This document shows, piece after piece, positions 62,520 to 64,000 of a stretch of DNA of 64,000 nt (position 1 is the stretch's first letter; each line of letters starts with the position of its first letter). Below the pieces are notes generated by a model. It was not told the origin of the DNA, searched no databases, and saw only the letters and a program-made list of their open reading frames with translations. This DNA is from an uncultured Dorea sp. (GTDB lineage: Bacteria > Bacillota > Clostridia > Lachnospirales > Lachnospiraceae). The stretch lies in assembly GCA_910578495.1 (NCBI GenBank), contig CAJTRE010000004.1, positions 37,708 to 101,707 on the forward strand, given 5' to 3'. The position numbers and the translations under genes were made by a program.

Positions 62520-62556
62520 GAAGGAGATACATGTTTTGTGCCATCTCCTTCCTTTA
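62520..62556 (+). terminator. Terminator of the cargo operon
   Basis: 9-bp stem GAAGGAGAT/ATCTCCTTC (62520-62528, 62543-62551) followed by CTTTATAAT. Confidence 0.65.
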
Positions 62557-62770
62557 TAATTCCGAGGTGTGGTGAGAGTAATGAGAAACCTTGCGTTTGT
62601 AACGTGTTTGCAACACCATATTCCAAGAATCTAGTAAAATCAAGCGTTCCCCGTTACCTAAACGTTAATTTCAGTTAAGGAAGAACTTGCAAGCCATCGG
62701 GTAAAACTCATTTTGAATATGAAAAAGCTCGGGAATTGTGAATGAGGTGTATTGAGGTGAATAAAAAATA

Positions 62771-62790
62771 GTGGCTACATTTTGGCTACA
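62771..62790 (+). repeat. Right integrase arm sites
   Basis: GTGGCTACA (62771-62779) and TTGGCTACA (62782-62790), the same repeat and the same 11-base spacing as at the left end. Confidence 0.65.
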
Positions 62791-62893
62791 AAAACATTAC
62801 GGACGAAGTGGACTGTGCGGATAATCAATCATAAAACGCATATAAAGCGAATTAATAATACACTTTATAAGTGTTTGCACGAATGCAAAAGAC

Positions 62894-62906
62894 GAGTTTG
62901 AATAGT
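62894..62906 (+). other. attR core of the element
   Basis: GAGTTTGAATAGT differs from attL by one base, a silent TTC/TTT change in the Phe codon of the guaA tail. Confidence 0.7.
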
Positions 62907-62912
62907 AAACAG

Positions 62913-62953
62913 AAAGCCGGGAAGCCGCATAAACAGCGGGTTTTCCGGCTTTT
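62913..62953 (+). terminator. Presumed native guaA terminator, now beyond attR
   Basis: AAAGCCGG (62913-62920) pairs with CCGGCTTT (62945-62952) around an inner CCGC/GCGG stem, with T-rich flank. It begins 7 bases after attR, so it would sit directly behind guaA in an empty site. On the minus strand it may serve the Cap15 gene. Confidence 0.7.
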
Positions 62954-62964
62954 GAGGTGGGGTG

Positions 62965-62982
62965 TGATACCTTTTTGATACC
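62965..62982 (+). repeat. Paired TGATACC repeats with 11-base spacing
   Basis: TGATACC at 62965-62971 and 62976-62982. The spacing equals that of the arm sites of the guaA element, so they may be arm sites of a second integrase. Confidence 0.4.
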
Positions 62983-62992
62983 TATATGCTTA

Positions 62993-63547
62993 TTATGGTG
63001 CTGAATTAAATTTCATATCTCCTATAGTTTTTCTATCAGTGAAATACTGTCCTGTTAATTTGTTGGGGTTATCTACACAGAGCATAGCTGTACCATAATG
63101 TATTTCACTTCTATCCCTAACATTTGCATTGGGTGTGTTTAAATAACAGTAAGTTAATATTTTCTCTCCTAAAACATCATCTATTGTTGATGACAAAGAT
63201 TTGCTTTTGCTTTCTCCTGTTATTAAAATTATTTGAATGGTTAAGAGTGTTTGCTTTATTTCAAGTTCAGCGTTCCGTTCAATATTATCGTAACTGGAGA
63301 TTAGGGAGCCAGTATATTTTTTTGAAAGAACGGGAGTTGATTCAAGGGGATTAAACTTCCATAGACAGCGTTCATAGGTTATAGATAATAATGTGGCAAG
63401 GCTTATTGCTTCTCCTGCGTAACCGAATAAATCATAAACTGAAAAAGCGTTTTTTATATCGTTCCATGATATAAAGCAACGCAGGCAAAATAATATAATA
63501 GCACTCCAAATAGTTTTGCTCATTAATTTGTTAAATTGTTCTTTCAT
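62993..63547 (-). CDS. cap15: Cap15-type CBASS effector (membrane beta-barrel)
   Basis: A 184-residue protein with two N-terminal membrane helices (about 13-28 and 38-58) and a C-terminal beta-barrel-like domain (about 70-184) with the Cap15 pattern: YTGSLISSYDN, LEIKQTLLTIQI, SKSKSLSS, HYGTAMLCVD and LTGQYFTDRKTIGDMKF at the end. In studied systems the barrel binds a cyclic dinucleotide and the helices then oligomerise and damage the inner membrane, killing the infected cell. Its ATG follows the cyclase stop directly (TAAATG), with GGAGG in the cyclase tail, so both are made together. Confidence 0.85.
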   Translation of the reverse strand: MKEQFNKLMSKTIWSAIILFCLRCFISWNDIKNAFSVYDLFGYAGEAISLATLLSITYERCLWKFNPLESTPVLSKKYTGSLISSYDNIERNAELEIKQTLLTIQIILITGESKSKSLSSTIDDVLGEKILTYCYLNTPNANVRDRSEIHYGTAMLCVDNPNKLTGQYFTDRKTIGDMKFNSAP

Positions 63548-64000
63548 TTAATCCTCCGTTATGTCGTACTCATAAAATCTTTTTAGATCATTAATAAAGT
63601 TACTCATTTTGCTAATATCACTAGAGTAAGGGCACAATGGTTTAATTCCATTAGCTTCTTTGTATGTAGATAATAAAGACTTGTTATTGTAAATATAGTC
63701 CACTATATCATCAAATATATATCGGTATGTAAAATATTTAGTAAAGATTTCATTTGGAAGATTCCATAGAAGAGACTCCAATCCAAAAGATGAAACTTCT
63801 TTTGCGGAAGAATAGGAGTAGTCGTCCATTATATATCGCATTTTTTTGATTATACGCACCATTTTTTTATAATAATGATTTGTTTTGGTATTTTTAGTTC
63901 TTCCATTAGCAATATGTTGTTCGGGATAGTTAATAATCCTTTCACCATTATCTGCAATAATTACAATCCCTCCAATATAATTATTTTCGTCGTTGTAAAA
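63548..64000 (-). CDS. CBASS CD-NTase (cyclase), C-terminal part, cut by window edge
   Basis: 150 visible residues of a cGAS/DncV-like nucleotidyltransferase. The stretch IINYPEQHIANGRTKN followed by YYKKMVRIIKKMR and then SFGLESLLWNLPNEIF matches the C-terminal helical domain of CD-NTases. The frame continues unbroken to 64000, so the ATG at 63862 is internal; the catalytic GS and DxD motifs lie outside the window. It makes the nucleotide signal for the Cap15 protein. No Cap2/Cap3 is seen on this side, so it looks like a minimal type I CBASS. Confidence 0.82.
   Translation of the reverse strand, partial: FYNDENNYIGGIVIIADNGERIINYPEQHIANGRTKNTKTNHYYKKMVRIIKKMRYIMDDYSYSSAKEVSSFGLESLLWNLPNEIFTKYFTYRYIFDDIVDYIYNNKSLLSTYKEANGIKPLCPYSSDISKMSNFINDLKRFYEYDITED

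Larger units (their letters stand above)
51186..62906 (+). mobile_element. Integrative mobilizable element in the guaA 3' end (about 11.7 kb)
   Basis: The unit is bounded by the att repeats and contains, in order, a tyrosine integrase, XRE regulator, excisionase-like protein, CHC2 primase, D5-type helicase, an iteron-like repeat, a small protein, a candidate oriT, MobA/MobL relaxase, TnpV and a cargo of a two-component system plus an ABC transporter. No type IV secretion genes are present, so it must be mobilised by a helper conjugative element. Arm-type repeats TTGGCTACA with 11-bp spacing stand near both ends. Confidence 0.85.
62466..62992 (+). other. Right end of the element and guaA terminator region
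   Basis: No gene of more than trivial length. In order it holds a terminator hairpin, an unremarkable stretch, the arm-type repeats, attR, the presumed original guaA terminator and a pair of TGATACC repeats, each listed separately. Confidence 0.6.

Overview
The window looks like chromosomal DNA of a gut-type, endospore-forming member of the Lachnospiraceae (Clostridium cluster XIVa). The evidence is the gene content: a murB-rapZ-whiA-HPr/Crh-like block, spoIIID, a type III glutamine synthetase, class II fructose-bisphosphate aldolase, a CwlC-like amidase, a raffinose/melibiose-type sugar locus, strong AGGAGG ribosome sites and a moderately AT-rich composition. Genus and species cannot be fixed from this sequence.

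Layout. 1-7.7 kb is core: a two-component pair behind mutS2 (minus strand), a membrane-anchored HtrA-like protein with a degraded catalytic triad, a YhaM-type exoribonuclease and rlmD. 7.7-14.3 kb is an AT-rich accessory island: a recombinase-like protein of uncertain identity, an IS110-family insertion sequence with a candidate bridge RNA, a membrane/coiled-coil protein split by one extra base, a TIR-domain protein, a RhuM-family protein and a stand-alone HsdR-N-type nuclease. 14.5-24.5 kb is an alpha-galactoside utilisation locus: an AraC regulator facing a binding lipoprotein, two permeases, a GH36 alpha-galactosidase, an amylosucrase-like GH13 enzyme and a GH13 alpha-glucosidase. 24.6-27.5 kb holds a GmrSD-like DUF262/DUF1524 restriction protein and a DUF1848 protein. 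27.5-36 kb carries a SulP transporter, a thioredoxin-reductase-like flavoprotein without its CxxC, an acetyltransferase, a 177-bp MITE-like element, PAP2 phosphatase, RpiB, a lipoprotein, a chemoreceptor and a cell-wall amidase. 36-51 kb is core again: a CNNM/CorC-type protein, murB-rapZ-whiA-Crh-like, a lipid kinase, tRNA-Glu, a prepilin peptidase, an ArsC-like gene with an in-frame TGA at the catalytic Cys position (probable selenoprotein), fba, glnN, an Asn-rich small protein, spoIIID and guaA.

From 51,186 to 62,906 an 11.7-kb integrative mobilizable element sits in the 3' end of guaA. It has an integrase, XRE regulator, excisionase-like protein, CHC2 primase, D5-type helicase, candidate oriT, MobA/MobL relaxase, TnpV, and a cargo of a two-component system plus a three-gene ABC transporter. 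Its ends show a 13-bp att repeat (one synonymous mismatch, both copies spelling the last codons of guaA) and integrase arm sites at 11-bp spacing. The presumed native guaA terminator now lies beyond the right end.

Past the element, on the minus strand, is a type I-like CBASS: a CD-NTase (cut by the window edge) followed directly by a Cap15-type membrane effector. Between them and attR lies another pair of 11-bp-spaced repeats, which hints at a second integrative element. Three separate places (10.7-14.3, 24.7-26.5 and 63-64 kb) therefore carry likely anti-phage functions. The least familiar unit is the membrane/coiled-coil plus TIR plus RhuM operon.
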